Positions 50,001 through 61,835 are shown, counted from the stretch's first letter. The stretch: 64,000 bases of DNA from Lingula anatina (GCF_001039355.2 NW_019774624.1:618726-682725); one strand, 5' to 3'. Program-made: numbers and translations. The notes: generated by a model not told the origin, from the letters alone.

Positions 50001-50410
50001 TAATTGAAATGAAAAAGCTTTTTATTGCATACCAGCTGCTGTAAGATGAGATAAATAAGAAATTCAATTTAATGTAAATAGATGATCTTCATTTTATTGA
50101 ATCGGCCATTTTGCCACTTTTGTCACTTCAAGAGTTCGAATATAGATTGCCAACTCCACCGTATTATGCATGCGCGTGCCTTACATACACAATTGGTTTT
50201 TAAAATTCTATAGTATTCTGTTATATGCTTCTATAGTATGCTTCACAACCTGATTACTTTCTATCTTTGTTGATAATAAATTGGAAGGTTCTTTTCACAT
50301 TTCACATGTACTTTATTCAGGTCCAGATCTACGACTGGGCTCTTACCGACGCCATGATCTGGAAGCTCAATGCTGGAGAGAGAAACATCAAGATGGCCAG
50401 AACTGACTAA
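47045..50410 (+). CDS. Pif/BMSP-like shell-matrix protein (chitin-binding + LamG), copy 1
   Basis: Coding exons: 47045-47111, 47428-47673, 47868-48077, 48219-48580, 49336-49432, 49660-49766, 50321-50410; 392 residues, all GT-AG with matching phases. Order: signal peptide (MLRLIILALVGSALA); a six-Cys peritrophin-A/CBM14-like chitin-binding domain at ~25-100 (CKTYLQCDLDDDL…KECAEGTLFD…CVPC); a second Cys-rich region at ~105-175 (FDGKCDGPDGWTYLAVWGD… VKRCMCMVP) resembling the second Pif chitin-binding domain; then a LamG/concanavalin-like fold from ~176 (IALWPFDE, AAHFNGT, LTISFWYK, WNHVAMVYDG, LVLYVNG, VGFLDEVQIYDWAL). This matches the C-terminal layout of Pif/BMSP, secreted proteins tying chitin to calcium carbonate, but no VWA domain is present. 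Codons are strongly C-ending (GCC, ACC, AAC, CTC) in AT-rich surroundings, suggesting very high expression, probably in mantle. Confidence 0.9.
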
Positions 50411-50760
50411 ATGAATTGTCTGTTATTGCCAATGACGACCGCAATACCTCATGAAGAATGTTCGGACTTAGTGCGTTTGACAGTGCGTGAAACGCGAAGG
50501 TCGAGCTGAATTTCAATTTCACTTTCAAGTTAAAAATATCCATGATATGACTATGATGTCTGTGGACAGTCACCCCAAGTTTTTAGACTGACAACGACTC
50601 ACTGATATTGTTATTGTGCGCCGGTTTCGATACGAGTAAGCTCATTTTGGTTATAGAATGAGTAGAACAGTGAGACTGCGAAACTCAGGGTACGCGTAGA
50701 AAGAACCATACAGTATGAACAGTGTCGACGTGTATTTATTTATCGTAGCATTTTAATTTT

Positions 50761-50766
50761 AATAAA
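50761..50766 (+). terminator. Poly(A) signal of Pif-like gene 1
   Basis: AATAAA 351 bp after the stop codon, followed by A/T-rich sequence and a TTTTTCTTGTGT stretch that could serve as the downstream element. Confidence 0.5.
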
Positions 50767-53098
50767 AAGAAACAGCACATGATATATTTTTCTTGTGTCA
50801 CAGATTTTTAAAAACAAAATGAGTTTCTATGTTGAGTGGGCAAATGTCTTTGGTGCTTGCTATATGCCGATGACGTAGCCCACTTAGCACCGAACCCTGA
50901 CGATCTCCATGTATTAAATGTATAACGTACGAATTTCTGATTTATTTGCAAAAAAAGATGCAACTTAAAATTTGATGAAACTACACTGATCCCCAAAATC
51001 AAAGTAATATTGTTATCAATTTTCTTCAAAATTAACCCTGTGAAAATTTATGTCGTTATTGTACACGCACTTTGTGCCTCTTGCCATATACATGTAAACA
51101 TTCACATCATTATCCATACCTAGTAAACAACAAAAAAACAAGATATTGGTTGTTCGATGAAAGCCACTTTTATTAGATAAGCCCACTGAAGAATTTTCTT
51201 GAAAAGTAATTTGATATAGGAACTCTTTTGTTACCTAAGTGTACAACTAAACCGTGACGTGCTACAATTCACCGTTTAGCTCGACTGAGCAAAATGCCAC
51301 TGTCCGGCTTAGATGTGTGCGCAGGGGGCTCTACTTATCGACAACAGTTTAGGCGGGGTAGATGTATACAGGAAAACGTTTGGCTGGCATCTTGGGCTCA
51401 ATATTGAAAATCAACTTGTACATAGCGTTATATAACAAGTTATAGGAAGCTATCACATGCAAGCTTGTTATGTTGGCAAACAGATTGCCAGGCAGTATAT
51501 AAAGCAGCGTGTCTTACATCCAGGTAGGTAGCAAAACTACGTCAAACGAACCAGAAGTGGTTTAAATGCGTTACAGGGAATCTCCGCTCACTTTATCTGT
51601 AACTTTCTGAACACACCAGAGAGCTCAGTATCTTGCCGTATGAAACACTAATGCACTGCACATAGAATATTATTAGTGAAAGATACACCTAGGAATCTCA
51701 CACGTACTGATAAGCGCCTTCGGACACAAAAGCTATCTGAACCAAATTGCAGCTCCTTCACAAAATTCAAAGAAATGTGTTAGAGGAGACAAGCAGTTTG
51801 ATAAAACAAAGACGATGTTGTTAATGCTGAATTTCAAGCAGTCGTTTAGTTAAAGATTAATATATATCTCAATCTAGGTTGCTCTCTCCCCGTGTGCCGT
51901 GCGTTAAAATCGTTCACGATTTACTTCGTGATTCTTTTCGGATTGTCACAATTTTCTTTCACAAATTCCAAGAGGCCACGGAGACCGTGATTCATTATGA
52001 ATTGGCAGAGCCACACCTTGCCTCCACGCAGAAGCTACATGGAAAGTAAGAATACTGGCACTTCTCATGCGAAATGTAACCTAGACATCAACGAGCTCAG
52101 GTGACTGATGATTACAATGAAAGGGCATGAAAACCAAGATTCCCTATCCCACTACGTGAATGGAGACAATCAACAGTATTAGATCAGATTAGCAGTACAA
52201 GAAGAACACGTTAAGTTCAAACTTTTTCATATATTTACAATACATTTTATCGTAGTGAATCCGGTGAAATTTTACACATGTGATAAGCAATGCCATGGTT
52301 TATAATGGTTAATCAGAATGAGGAAAACTATTATGTATAACTAAAAAGCAATTAAAATAGGGTGATTTGCTGGGCTACAAGTAATGGTTTCTCGGTGGTT
52401 TCCAATTTGAAAATAAATTATCAACTCAGCTTAAGCTTGGACGTCCAACATGTATGTTTGGGACTAATCAATAAATTTCAAAATGTTTTGATCAACAGAG
52501 AAAAATAGTTAATGGCATATTTAGGTGGACATACTTATAGGCCATGAGCCAGACACTTTGTTGGTATCAAAAAGGGCCTAAGTCTTTTTTGTTTAAATAT
52601 GTGTGATAGCATTCTCATACTGGTAGTTTTTATGTGCTATCACAATATCGTAAGTATAAATATGGACTGAAGAAGAAAAAACTTTTCTGCATTAGTTGCG
52701 CACAGAGAGAGAGCGCGTTTTCTCCTAAGGTATAAACGTGAGTGAAAGAAGGAAGACTTACTTTTTTGCATTATTTGTAGAATTCATTTACTGTTAAAAT
52801 CTACTTACTTTTCAATGTATTTTAATACAAAATTATTTTTACCAATGCAGATATTCCTGTTGTGGTTGAGAAAAGTAGTTTGTGAATGTTTTGCTTAAAC
52901 CTTTGCTGGGATGAACGTAGTCATGGACCTGTGATGATAGTTGAAAACAACAAAGAACTGTGAATAACTCTTGGGGAGGGTCTTTATTGCAAAGTTCGTT
53001 TATTGCAAAGTTCCGTTTACTATACAATGTTTTGTTTTTGTAAATGTTTTATTGGTTTGTTTTACTGCAGTAAAGCGTGGATAAAACAGTACAATTCA
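50767..53098. other. Intergenic spacer, start of region between Pif-like copies
   Basis: No coding exon supported. A ~100-bp stretch around 52545-52660 (GAGCCAGACAC…, GTGTGATAGCATTCTCATAC) resembles sequence at about 55765-55955 (GTGTGATAGCTTTCTCATAC), so both derive from one dispersed repeat. Confidence 0.5.
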
Positions 53099-53211
53099 GA
53101 AAACTTAGAGCAGCGGATCACTCGGCTTGTGAGTCGGTGAAGCGCACAGCCAGCTGCGTGAATCAATGTAAATAGCAGAACACATCGCACATTGATATCT
53201 CGGACGATATA
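53099..53211 (+). pseudogene. 5.8S rRNA-like relic
   Basis: Contains the conserved 5.8S landmarks in order: CGGATCACTCGGCT, GTCGGTGAAG, CAGCCAGCTGCGTGAAT, AATAGCAGAACACAT and ATTGATATCTCGGACG. Compared with metazoan 5.8S it has scattered substitutions and small indels (for example where GATGAAGAACGCAGC is expected). No ITS or 28S follows; A/T-rich DNA and a minisatellite come next. Interpreted as an inserted, degenerated copy rather than part of an rDNA unit. Confidence 0.75.
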
Positions 53212-53303
53212 TAAATGTGTTGAATAAACACAATAAATTTTACTTTAATTTTTTTATCATCATAAACAAAATGGATAGATTCAGTTTTCAGTAACAGCCC
53301 ACA

Positions 53304-54827
53304 CCAACCACATCAGTCAGATACCGGGGTATTGTTAGAGACCGTTCACCAACCACATCAGTCAGATACTGGGGTATTGTTAGAGACCGTTCACCAACCA
53401 CATCAGTCAGATACTGGGGTGTTGTTAGAGACCGTTCACCAACCACATCAGTCAGATACTGGGGTGTTGTTAGAGACCGTACACCAACCACATCAGTCAG
53501 ATACTGGGGTATTGTTAGAGACCGTTCACCAACCACATCAGTCAGATACTGGGGTATTGTTAGAGACCGTTCACCAACCACATCAGTCAGATACTGGGGT
53601 ATTGTTAGAGACCGTTCACCAACCACATCAGTCAGATACTGGGGTATTGTTAGAGACCGTTCACCAACCACATCAGTCAGATACTGGGGTATTGTTAGAG
53701 ACCGTTCACCAACCACATCAGTCAGATACTGGGGTATTGTTAGAGACCGTTCACCAACCACATCAGTCAGATACTGGGGTATTGTTAGAGACCGTTCACC
53801 AACCACATCAGTCAGATACTGGGGTATTGTTAGAGACCGTTCACCAACCACATCAGTCAGATACTGGGGTATTGTTAGAGACCGTTCACCAACCACATCA
53901 GTCAGATACTGGGGTATTGTTAGAGACCGTTCACCAACCACATCAGTCAGATACTGGGGTATTGTTAGAGACCGTTCACCAACCACATCAGTCAGATACT
54001 GGGGTATTGTTAGAGACCGTTCACCAACCACATCAGTCAGATACTGGGGTATTGTTAGAGACCGTTCACCAACCACATCAGTCAGATACTGGGGTATTGT
54101 TAGAGACCGTTCACCAACCACATCAGTCAGATACTGGGGTATTGTTAGAGACCGTTCACCAACCACATCAGTCAGATACTGGGGTATTGTTAGAGACCGT
54201 TCACCAACCACATCAGTCAGATACTGGGGTATTGTTAGAGACCGTTCACCAACCACATCAGTCAGATACTGGGGTATTGTTAGAGACCGTTCACCAACCA
54301 CATCAGTCAGATACTGGGGTATTGTTAGAGACCGTTCACCAACCACATCAGTCAGATACTGGGGTATTGTTAGAGACCGTTCACCAACCACATCAGTCAG
54401 ATACTGGGGTATTGTTAGAGACCGTTCACCAACCACATCAGTCAGATACTGGGGTATTGTTAGAGACCGTTCACCAACCACATCAGTCAGATACTGGGGT
54501 ATTGTTAGAGACCGTTCACCAACCACATCAGTCAGATACTGGGGTATTGTTAGAGACCGTTCACCAACCACATCAGTCAGATACTGGGGTATTGTTAGAG
54601 ACCGTTCACCAACCACATCAGTCAGATACTGGGGTATTGTTAGAGACCGTTCACCAACCACATCAGTCAGATACTGGGGTATTGTTAGAGACCGTTCACC
54701 AACCACATCAGTCAGATACTGGGGTATTGTTAGAGACCGTTCACCAACCACATCAGTCAGATACTGGGGTATTGTTAGAGACCGTTCACCAACCACATCA
54801 GTCAGATACTGGGGTTAGAGACCGTTC
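53304..54827. repeat. 45-bp minisatellite, 34 units, nearly homogeneous
   Basis: The unit starts CCAACCACATCAGTCAGATA and is 45 bp long; 33 full units are followed by a shortened last one. Almost all units are identical; variants are confined to the first four (ACCGGGG, GTGTTGTT, CGTACACC) and the last. Because 45 is a multiple of 3 and the unit lacks stops in at least one frame per strand, it is open on both strands as 15-residue repeats (LLETVHQPHQSDTGV on plus; VGERSLTIPQYLTDV on minus). There is no convincing start context, splice signal or unique coding flank, so it is treated as noncoding satellite DNA. Confidence 0.95.
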
Positions 54828-57800
54828 TGAACGAGTTACGTCGACTTGCAGCTCTTACTTCACGCTAGTGATAATATATTGCAGTACTTGAAATAATAAC
54901 TGTGGTAATAATGAGAAAATGTGAAAATTTTGAAAAAAATACGTAAGTAATAAGCGGGCATACACAGTCTACTATTAAATATAAGACCAAATAAAGCTAT
55001 CCCATTTCTCGTCGCCTCCCGCGACACAACGTTTTGGTGGTTGTTTTTGGTCGGAGCCGGTGCGTGGTTTTTAACAACAAGGCTATGTCTGAAGAAAACA
55101 CTGGTAGTCAGAGACCAGTAAAACACTGGCAGTCGGAGACCAGTAAAAACATGTATAGAGTTCTTTTAGTTGAAAGGCGACACCGAAAGTACAAATTTAG
55201 ATTTTAAAACCTTTCTTTTATACGATACTTTTAAAAGTGCGCCCTGGTGGACCTATCAGAGACACATTATTTGAAATGCCATGGAAAAATGCTAAAATTC
55301 GGGGTGCTTTGTCATTTAAAACATAGTTGATTTTTCATGTTAAGTTTCATGTGCAGCTCTTCCGGACAGCTCTTCTTTGTGATTTTTTTAAAGAAAAGTC
55401 TGTATACTTCAGTAATGGTTATGTTACGTTATGTTGTGTTGTTTGTTTATCTTTTTATTTATTTATACAAAGTTTGTTTCAACTAAAAATAAATAAAACA
55501 CCACAGACTTTTCTTCGGGCGCCGTTCAGCTCGTTAAATTATTGAATAAAAGAAGAACGGTTATGCAAATCCAAAAAGGATATTAAATTATAGATCTACA
55601 TGTATTTAATTTGAAATTTATGATCACCTGTGCGGGACAGAGCACCTTTACGGTAGTGGGGATGGTTTCTGAGGCTAACGACTCTGCTAAATGGCTTGAC
55701 AAAATTGATCAGTTGGTTAACGAGCGGCGTCTCTGTATAAACAGGGTTGGTATAGCCCATACATGAACCAGACGCTTGATTTTCGGCCTTTGGTACCAAA
55801 AATGGGACGACTTGCTATGCCCATTACACATATTTGAAGTAAAATAATTTAATGTTTAATGTTCTCATAGCGCTTTTTAGTAAGGCCTATGTCTCTAGTG
55901 TCCAAATATGTGTGATAGCTTTCTCATACTGGTAACTTTTTGTGTGCTGTCACACCTTATATAACCCCACCCCTGCAGCAGCAAAGACTTTTTTTCAGAT
56001 GGGAGTAGGGGAGAGAAAACACTTACTATATCTATATGGTAACAGGTATATCAATAAATTGTATATCTTTATAGAGGCAAGGGATGGGACAATTAATTTC
56101 ATTAGTCATGAATGCATCGCAATTAGTCACGGGTCATTGATAATGGGTCAAAGGTCACAGGAGGTCTTTCTTTGGTAATTTTTCATAAAATAAAACCAAT
56201 TTTTTAAAAATCATTGTTTTTGATTACGAATATGGTAGGTGAGTGATTTGTAAACATGGTATAGTCTTATGCTTATGATCAAAATTTGGAGCCTCAGCTG
56301 TCTTATTTTAGATAATTATGCAAAAGAATGTGAACCTTAGGGTCAAAATATACCCTCTTTAAAAGTGGGGGTAGGTGAGAGAATATGGTTTAAAATATAT
56401 CAATGCATTATGTATCCTTATGAAGGTCAGAGGTGGGACAATTAATTTCATAAGTCCTGAATGCATGACAATAAGTCAAGAGTCATTGATAATGGGTCAA
56501 ATGTCGCAAGAGGTCATATTTTATGGATTTTTCATAAATTTCAACCAAAATCTTTTTAAAAAACATTGCTTGAGAAAGAAATTTAATTTTGGCAAATGAT
56601 TTGTAGACATGGTATATAGTGTAATGCTTATGAACAAAATTTGGAGCCTCGACTGTCTTATTTTAAAAAATCGTGCAAAGTAATAAAATGTGAACCTAAC
56701 ATTCAAAATATGGGTTCTTTGAAAGTGGGGGTAGGTGAGAAAAAATGCTTGTCATATCAATTTGGTCAAAGATATAACAATGCATTATATATCATTATAG
56801 AGTCAAAGGATGGAACAATTAATTTCATAAATCATGAATGTATGAATAATTAGTCAAGGGCCATTAATAAGGGATCAAGTGTCACAAGTGGTCATATTCT
56901 ACGGATTTTTAAAATTTAAACCAAAATCTTTTTTTTAAATATTGTTTGAGAAAGAAATTGATATTTGGTGAATGATTTGTTAACATGATATACCCATTAG
57001 CATAATGCTTATGAATAAAATTTGGAGCCGCAACTTTTTTATTTAAAAAAATTATGTAACTAGTTAAGTGTCAACCTTACAGTCATAATATGCCCTCCTT
57101 GAAAGTGGTGGTTGGGGAGAGAAACTGTTCATCATTTGAAGATAGTAGAAGATACAGCAACAAAATGCACATATTTATGCAGCTTTGGGAAAGGATAGTT
57201 AATTTTTTGATGAAGACACATGTAAACAAAGCCATGCTTCATTAGAAATATTCATTGGAAATAGGTCAAAAGGTCGGATTAGGTCACAATTCAGCATCAG
57301 TGTAAGCTTTTTCATAAATATGAACTTAAACAGCATTAAACGAGAACATTTAAGTTTATAGAAATAATTCTGGGCTATAACTACATGTTGGTGACTATTA
57401 AAGACTAGTTCATTAAGTCTGAGGCCCTTTCTTTAATTTTTAGATTTTTTAAATTGCAAATTATATGACTTCAATTCAAAATATAAGTGAGAAGTTTCTG
57501 TTATAAGGAGTAAGAGAGTGAAATTCTACTCTCATTCAATTTGGAAGAAGTAAGGTAGATAACTACTGTGACATAGCCTGTATCCAAAGGATATCAATTT
57601 TTCTTTTTTATAGAGCGCACATTAACATGCATAAATGGGTCAGTGGTTGGTCAACGATCACCCACACTCACTTTACAGCATAAAAATCTAAGCATTATCT
57701 AAAAAGCTTAACATTTAGATGAAAACGTTTGGATGATTTTAATGATTTTAAAATGATACCTGTTATTTATAAAACATATTCAAGGGAATAACTAAAAGTT

Positions 57801-58028
57801 TTTTCTTTCTTTCTTTCTTTCTTTTCTTTTTCTTTTGCATTTGAAAGATATAAAATTTCTAAATTTGTATTATTAAATACAACACCCTTTATAATCAACA
57901 ATTATGCAGTTCACCATCAGACAGTATCTGAGGTCCATTGGGGCTATACGCGGAGCCGTTTGTCCTAAAGAGGGCGCTGGGGTAATAGTGGTTATTGAAG
58001 ATAGCCTCGTTTTCGCGTCCGTGTAGAA
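54828..58028. other. Repeat-rich spacer without supported genes
   Basis: Contains a short doubled block near 55090-55150 (CACTGGTAGTCAGAGACCAG, CACTGGCAGTCGGAGACCAG), the ~55765-55955 dispersed repeat shared with ~52545-52660, the ~360-bp array at 56001-57400, and a (CTTT)n tract near 57803-57835. No exon with recognisable protein was found. Confidence 0.5.
56001..57400. repeat. Diverged ~360-bp tandem repeat, about 4 units
   Basis: The block GTGGGGGTAGGTGAGAGA and variants recurs at about 56001, 56365, 56725 and 57105, followed each time in order by ATTAATTTCAT, a CATGAATG-like block, GTCAAGGG, GGTCAAAGGTCACA, a T-rich stretch and AAAATTTGGAGCC. Units differ by many substitutions and indels; the fourth is most diverged. 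Older than the nearby 45-bp array. Confidence 0.85.
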
Positions 58029-59013
58029 ATGGCTTTAGAGTATGGGAAGCAAACGGTGGCGAAGTTACAACTTCAACTAGTTGAAAGAGGAGCCTCCACA
58101 AGAGGAAAGAAACAGGATTTGATAGAAAGGTTAGTGTATTTACTTATAAATGTGTCAATTGTATCACTAACATTGAAGGTTTCGCGCTCGAATCTTCCCG
58201 TAAAATATGGGTTTCTGTGTGAGCTCCCTGTCAAAAGCCAGGTGTAAGCGACGGCTAGTTCCGCACTATTTATATGCCTAATTTATTACTTTATTTCAAG
58301 ATAATGATATTGTCATTGCATATTTCCATATTCCGAGAATATAATGAAGGTATTTATGTTTAAAATATGTTTATTGTAGGCACTCCTAGTCGATAAAGGA
58401 CCGTTCGTTTCGGTAATCAAATTTCGTGTACCAGGTCCGACATTTAACACATGACATGTGTCAACGCAAATTTGTAAGGGAGAAACAAGGCTTGATGCGG
58501 GTTTTATGTCAATGACAGTGGACATAACTAAGTGTAGATGAGGTAGACAATCAAAACAGTGTTTGGCAAGAATGTTAGCATCGTTTTTCCCTTTTTTCTC
58601 TTTTTAATTCTAGCCATTCATTGAACTGATATTTTCATTATAATTATATGACTGTTTTTTCCTCTACTAGATTTGAGGCATATGACAGGAACAACAATTT
58701 TGCTAAGGACAGCATCGTCCTCCCAGCCCCCACTATTGTCAGTTGGCCAACCTCGGGTTTTAAACAACTGCACGCAGAGCACCATAAACTGATTCCACGT
58801 CTGTATCCATCAGTAGCTGAAGGCTACTTTCTGTACCAGCAGGTGTGCGATGGAGAAGGGGCAAGAGATTTAAAGGCGCTTGAAAAGGGAGAAAAGCTAT
58901 TGCAAGCAAGGTTTTTGTGGAAGTTATTGAGGCAGAGAAAGAATTTGCTCAATACTGCATGCTACCAAGACTGCAATTATTCTATGAAAAATATTATCGC
59001 AAATACATTGTGA
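58029..59013 (+). CDS. SAP-domain protein, likely truncated
   Basis: Exons 58029-58129 and 58671-59013 (phase 2 join, donor AAAG|GTTAGT, acceptor CTCTACTAG), 147 residues. Residues ~10-36 (TVAKLQLQLVERGASTRGKK then QDLIERL) are a clear SAP helix-loop-helix, a DNA/chromatin-binding motif. The following ~90 residues (SWPTSGFKQLHAEHHKLIP, EGYFLYQQVCDG, DLKALEKGEKLL) resemble the N-terminal part of SAP plus SWIM/YqaJ-type proteins common in molluscs. The expected SWIM zinc-finger portion is absent: the frame ends shortly after, with a tail (NYSMKNIIANTL) lying in repeat sequence that recurs near 59530-59600. A donor-like GCAAG|GTTTTT at 58911 could lead to further exons, but none was found. Probably a truncated copy; nuclear if expressed. 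Confidence 0.6.
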
Positions 59014-59035
59014 AAACTCTATAAATTTATTTTTT

Positions 59036-59440
59036 AACTGGTCATTAGGGTTAATGTGATGTTTTCCATTAATAAGGTGTTCAAAAATTGTATTTCACAA
59101 TTTTTATTCTTTGGACCAGGTCATTGGTGTTAGTGTGATATGTTCTCCATTAATGATGCTCAAATATTGTATCCAACATTATTCTTTTGCCACAAGTCAT
59201 TAGCATCAATGTGATATGTTTTCCATTAATAAGGTGCTCGATTCTTGTATTTCACAATATTTATTCTTTTGCAACAAGTAATTTGTATCAATGTGATATG
59301 TTCTCCATTAATAAGGTGCTCAAATATTGTATTCAACATTTTTTTCTTTTGTAACTGGCCATTGGTGTCAATGTGACATGGTCTCTGTTTATAAGGTGCT
59401 TAAGCTGTATTTCACATTAGTTCTTCAATTGCAAAAACAC
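59036..59440. repeat. ~80-bp tandem repeat, about 5 units
   Basis: The block AATGTGATATGTTCTCCATT, then AATAAGGTGCTCAAATATTG, recurs at about 59050, 59134, 59210, 59292 and 59370 with substitutions. It lies between the convergent SAP and THAP genes. Confidence 0.85.
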
Positions 59441-59547
59441 GCCAGCGTTGTATTGTATATACATTTATTTATCTTTTTATGGATGCAATTGGGACATTAA
59501 AAATTCCTTCAATACTGTCAATTTTGAACATTCTATGAAAAATATTG

Positions 59548-60659
59548 TCACAAATACATAAATAAATTTATTCTTTTGCAACTGGTCATTTGCTGGTACA
59601 GCATGATGCTTTCTCTTGTGTCTGATGGTGTAATGATATCACACTGGGAAGATGTACTTTCTTTTCGGCTCACACCAGGGCAGTCTTCATGTTTGTCTTC
59701 CACTGCTTCATCTGCTTGAGACTCAACCTATAGGATACAACAAAGAATAAATACATAAGTTAATAAATTACACAAAGAAAAATACTTCATGTATTAATTA
59801 ACACATAAAATCGGTGTAGATGACAGAAATGATGCAGATCTGACTGCCTATTGTCCCCTTTAGTCCGTCTCTAGTATTTCTAGTATTTACACAGATAATT
59901 ATACAAATAAAAAGAAACTTTTTATTTATAAATCTGTTATTATATCATGCGTTATAATATATTTACCTCCACTTCATGAATATAATCAGGAGCTGTTGGT
60001 ACTGTCACCGGATCTGATAGGCCTACTTTGCGGCGTTTAGCTAGACGGCTAGTACGTGATGATGGTACGTCTTTCACTTTATTAAATGGAAATATGGATG
60101 GTATCGTTCCTGGCTTCAGTCTTTTTCTCTCATCTGCAAAAGGAGTGCACATAACGATTATTAATACAATAAAAATCAAGTTGAAAACGTGGCCTTTAAA
60201 AAACCTTATGGATTATCACATAAAAACGAAGAAATAATTGTAGTGGCTGGTCGGTGTTGACCCGGGCTCGGTAGCTTAGTCGGTAGAGTGTTTTCTCCCC
60301 CCAAATCGCTACATAATGTTAGGTGAAAAATGTCTTAAAAATTAACATTCTAAGCACGTTAAACGACATAATTACTTAAACATCGATAACAAAGACCTAA
60401 TGAATAAGTTGACAAACTCATTATTAATACTAAAAGCGACAACAGCAAGTACAACTTACGTACAAGTGTAGAAATGTAATCTTCCTCACGAAAGTGGAGG
60501 AAACAGACTGTCATGTGCCTTTGGTTTCCATAGTGTTTTTGATGTAGAATCAACCCTCCTGATGGCAACTCTCCACTGGTAACTCAGCTTTGTGTCTTTC
60601 GGAAAAGAATGACCTCCTGTTGACGATGTACATTCCGGAACACAACAGTATCCTGGCAT
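59548..60659 (-). CDS. THAP-domain protein with a frameshift in the THAP domain
   Basis: Exons (minus strand): 60659-60460, 60133-59967, 59727-59548. The start MPGYCCVPECTSSTGGHSFP is a typical THAP N-terminus (C2CH zinc ligands begin CxxxxC; conserved HxFP), followed by a W (QWRVAIRR) and LWKPKAHDS. The other half, VCFLHFREEDYIST, is in the next frame, so one extra base lies near 60515-60525. Exon 2 continues with RKRLKPGTIPSIFPF, equivalent to the conserved AVPTIF end of the domain; its phase fits exon 1 only after the frameshift. The rest is short (about 185 residues in all) and ends in repeat-like sequence. THAP proteins bind DNA through a zinc-dependent fold and are related to P-element transposases. 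Either a recent pseudogene, a base error, or an allele. Confidence 0.65.
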
Positions 60660-61835
60660 TATTTAGAGCGATATTTACAGCGTCAGATTAAAAATGAAAC
60701 TGCAAACACGCGAGAAAGTACGCGCATGCGCAAAAGTACCCCAACTAAAACAAGCGCGCCACCCAGTGGTGAAAAAAAATGATAGCCCCATTCAGTGTAC
60801 ACAATGGATAGTTTTCCATCTAAGCAAATTTGTAAAAATTGAAAGAACAATGATTTCTAAAAATAGCAGTGCATATTATGTAAGCCACTGTATAGGTGAA
60901 AATATTGATTTGGAATAAGTATAGAAGTATAAAATCTTAATTTACTGAAGAATTAAACATAGTCTATTAATAAACATGAATGTGATCAGGAACTTATTCT
61001 GCCACAAGCAGCTTGGTTTCCACATTTCTTTTACCATCTAATACGGAAACTTTAATTGGCAGATTTAGAATGCCAAATCTTCTGTTACAGTATACAGTGT
61101 ATACAGTGTATATAGTGAGAGAGTGAACATATTTCATTTCAGTTTGGAATTTTTTTCTATAATTATTACCAGTATACTAGCGCCCAAGTACTGACTGGGC
61201 TGGCTCATGGAAAAAATGATCTAACTGATGGCTAACTTAAATTACTAATAGCTAAAACAGACTGTTCAACCAAATAATTGATAAAATTGACAAAACACAT
61301 TAAGACAATTATCAACATGAGAATATGGTTATATGTGCCATGATACCTACTTCTGCTAATCTATATATTAACTGTTACTAACGTGTTTGGTTCACACTTA
61401 AAACTAGTAAACATAATTTTCTAAAATCAGACAGCTGATGCTCCAATTCTGCTTATAAGCACAGGACTTTACCAAGTTTACGAATCATTTTAAGCCAGAA
61501 AGGCCACCGTTCACTGGTGTATTTGTGATTTCCTCGACTTCCTTCGCACTCCAAGTCCGAGTGGTAATGTAGCAGAGTGCTCTTAACCGACACCGCACTG
61601 AAGCTTGGATAACCAAGTGTAAGAATATGTCGCTGGCTACAGTATGTTATCGATGGTCGTGTTCATCTGTGTGACCAGAGAATAAAGTAATAAATGTATC
61701 ACGTGTTGTGGTCGCGTTATTCACCAAAAACGTGCCGTTTTTGTGCAGATATTATTTCTTAACAAGAAGGCAATGCACCTACATGCATACCAAAGATCAA
61801 ATGTATCGCAAGTGTAATAAGCTGCCTATTTTGGC
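60660..61835. other. Intergenic spacer before Pif-like gene 2
   Basis: No coding exon supported. Short direct repeats of TACAGTGTATA occur near 61090-61115. Just outside, at 60263-60300 in THAP intron 1, a GCTCGGTAGCTTAGTCGGTA stretch resembles a tRNA-type A-box head, probably a SINE fragment. Confidence 0.45.

Noticed and set aside
53304-54827. CRISPR array
   Set aside because: Units are contiguous with no unique spacers, in a eukaryotic genome.
53288-54891. ~500-codon frames on both strands over the 45-bp array
   Set aside because: They are a consequence of a stop-free unit divisible by three; no start context, splice sites or unique coding sequence.
60252-60310. tRNA-like A box (GGTAGCTTAGTCGGTAGAGTG)
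   Set aside because: No B box or cloverleaf follows; at most a SINE fragment, in an intron of the THAP gene.
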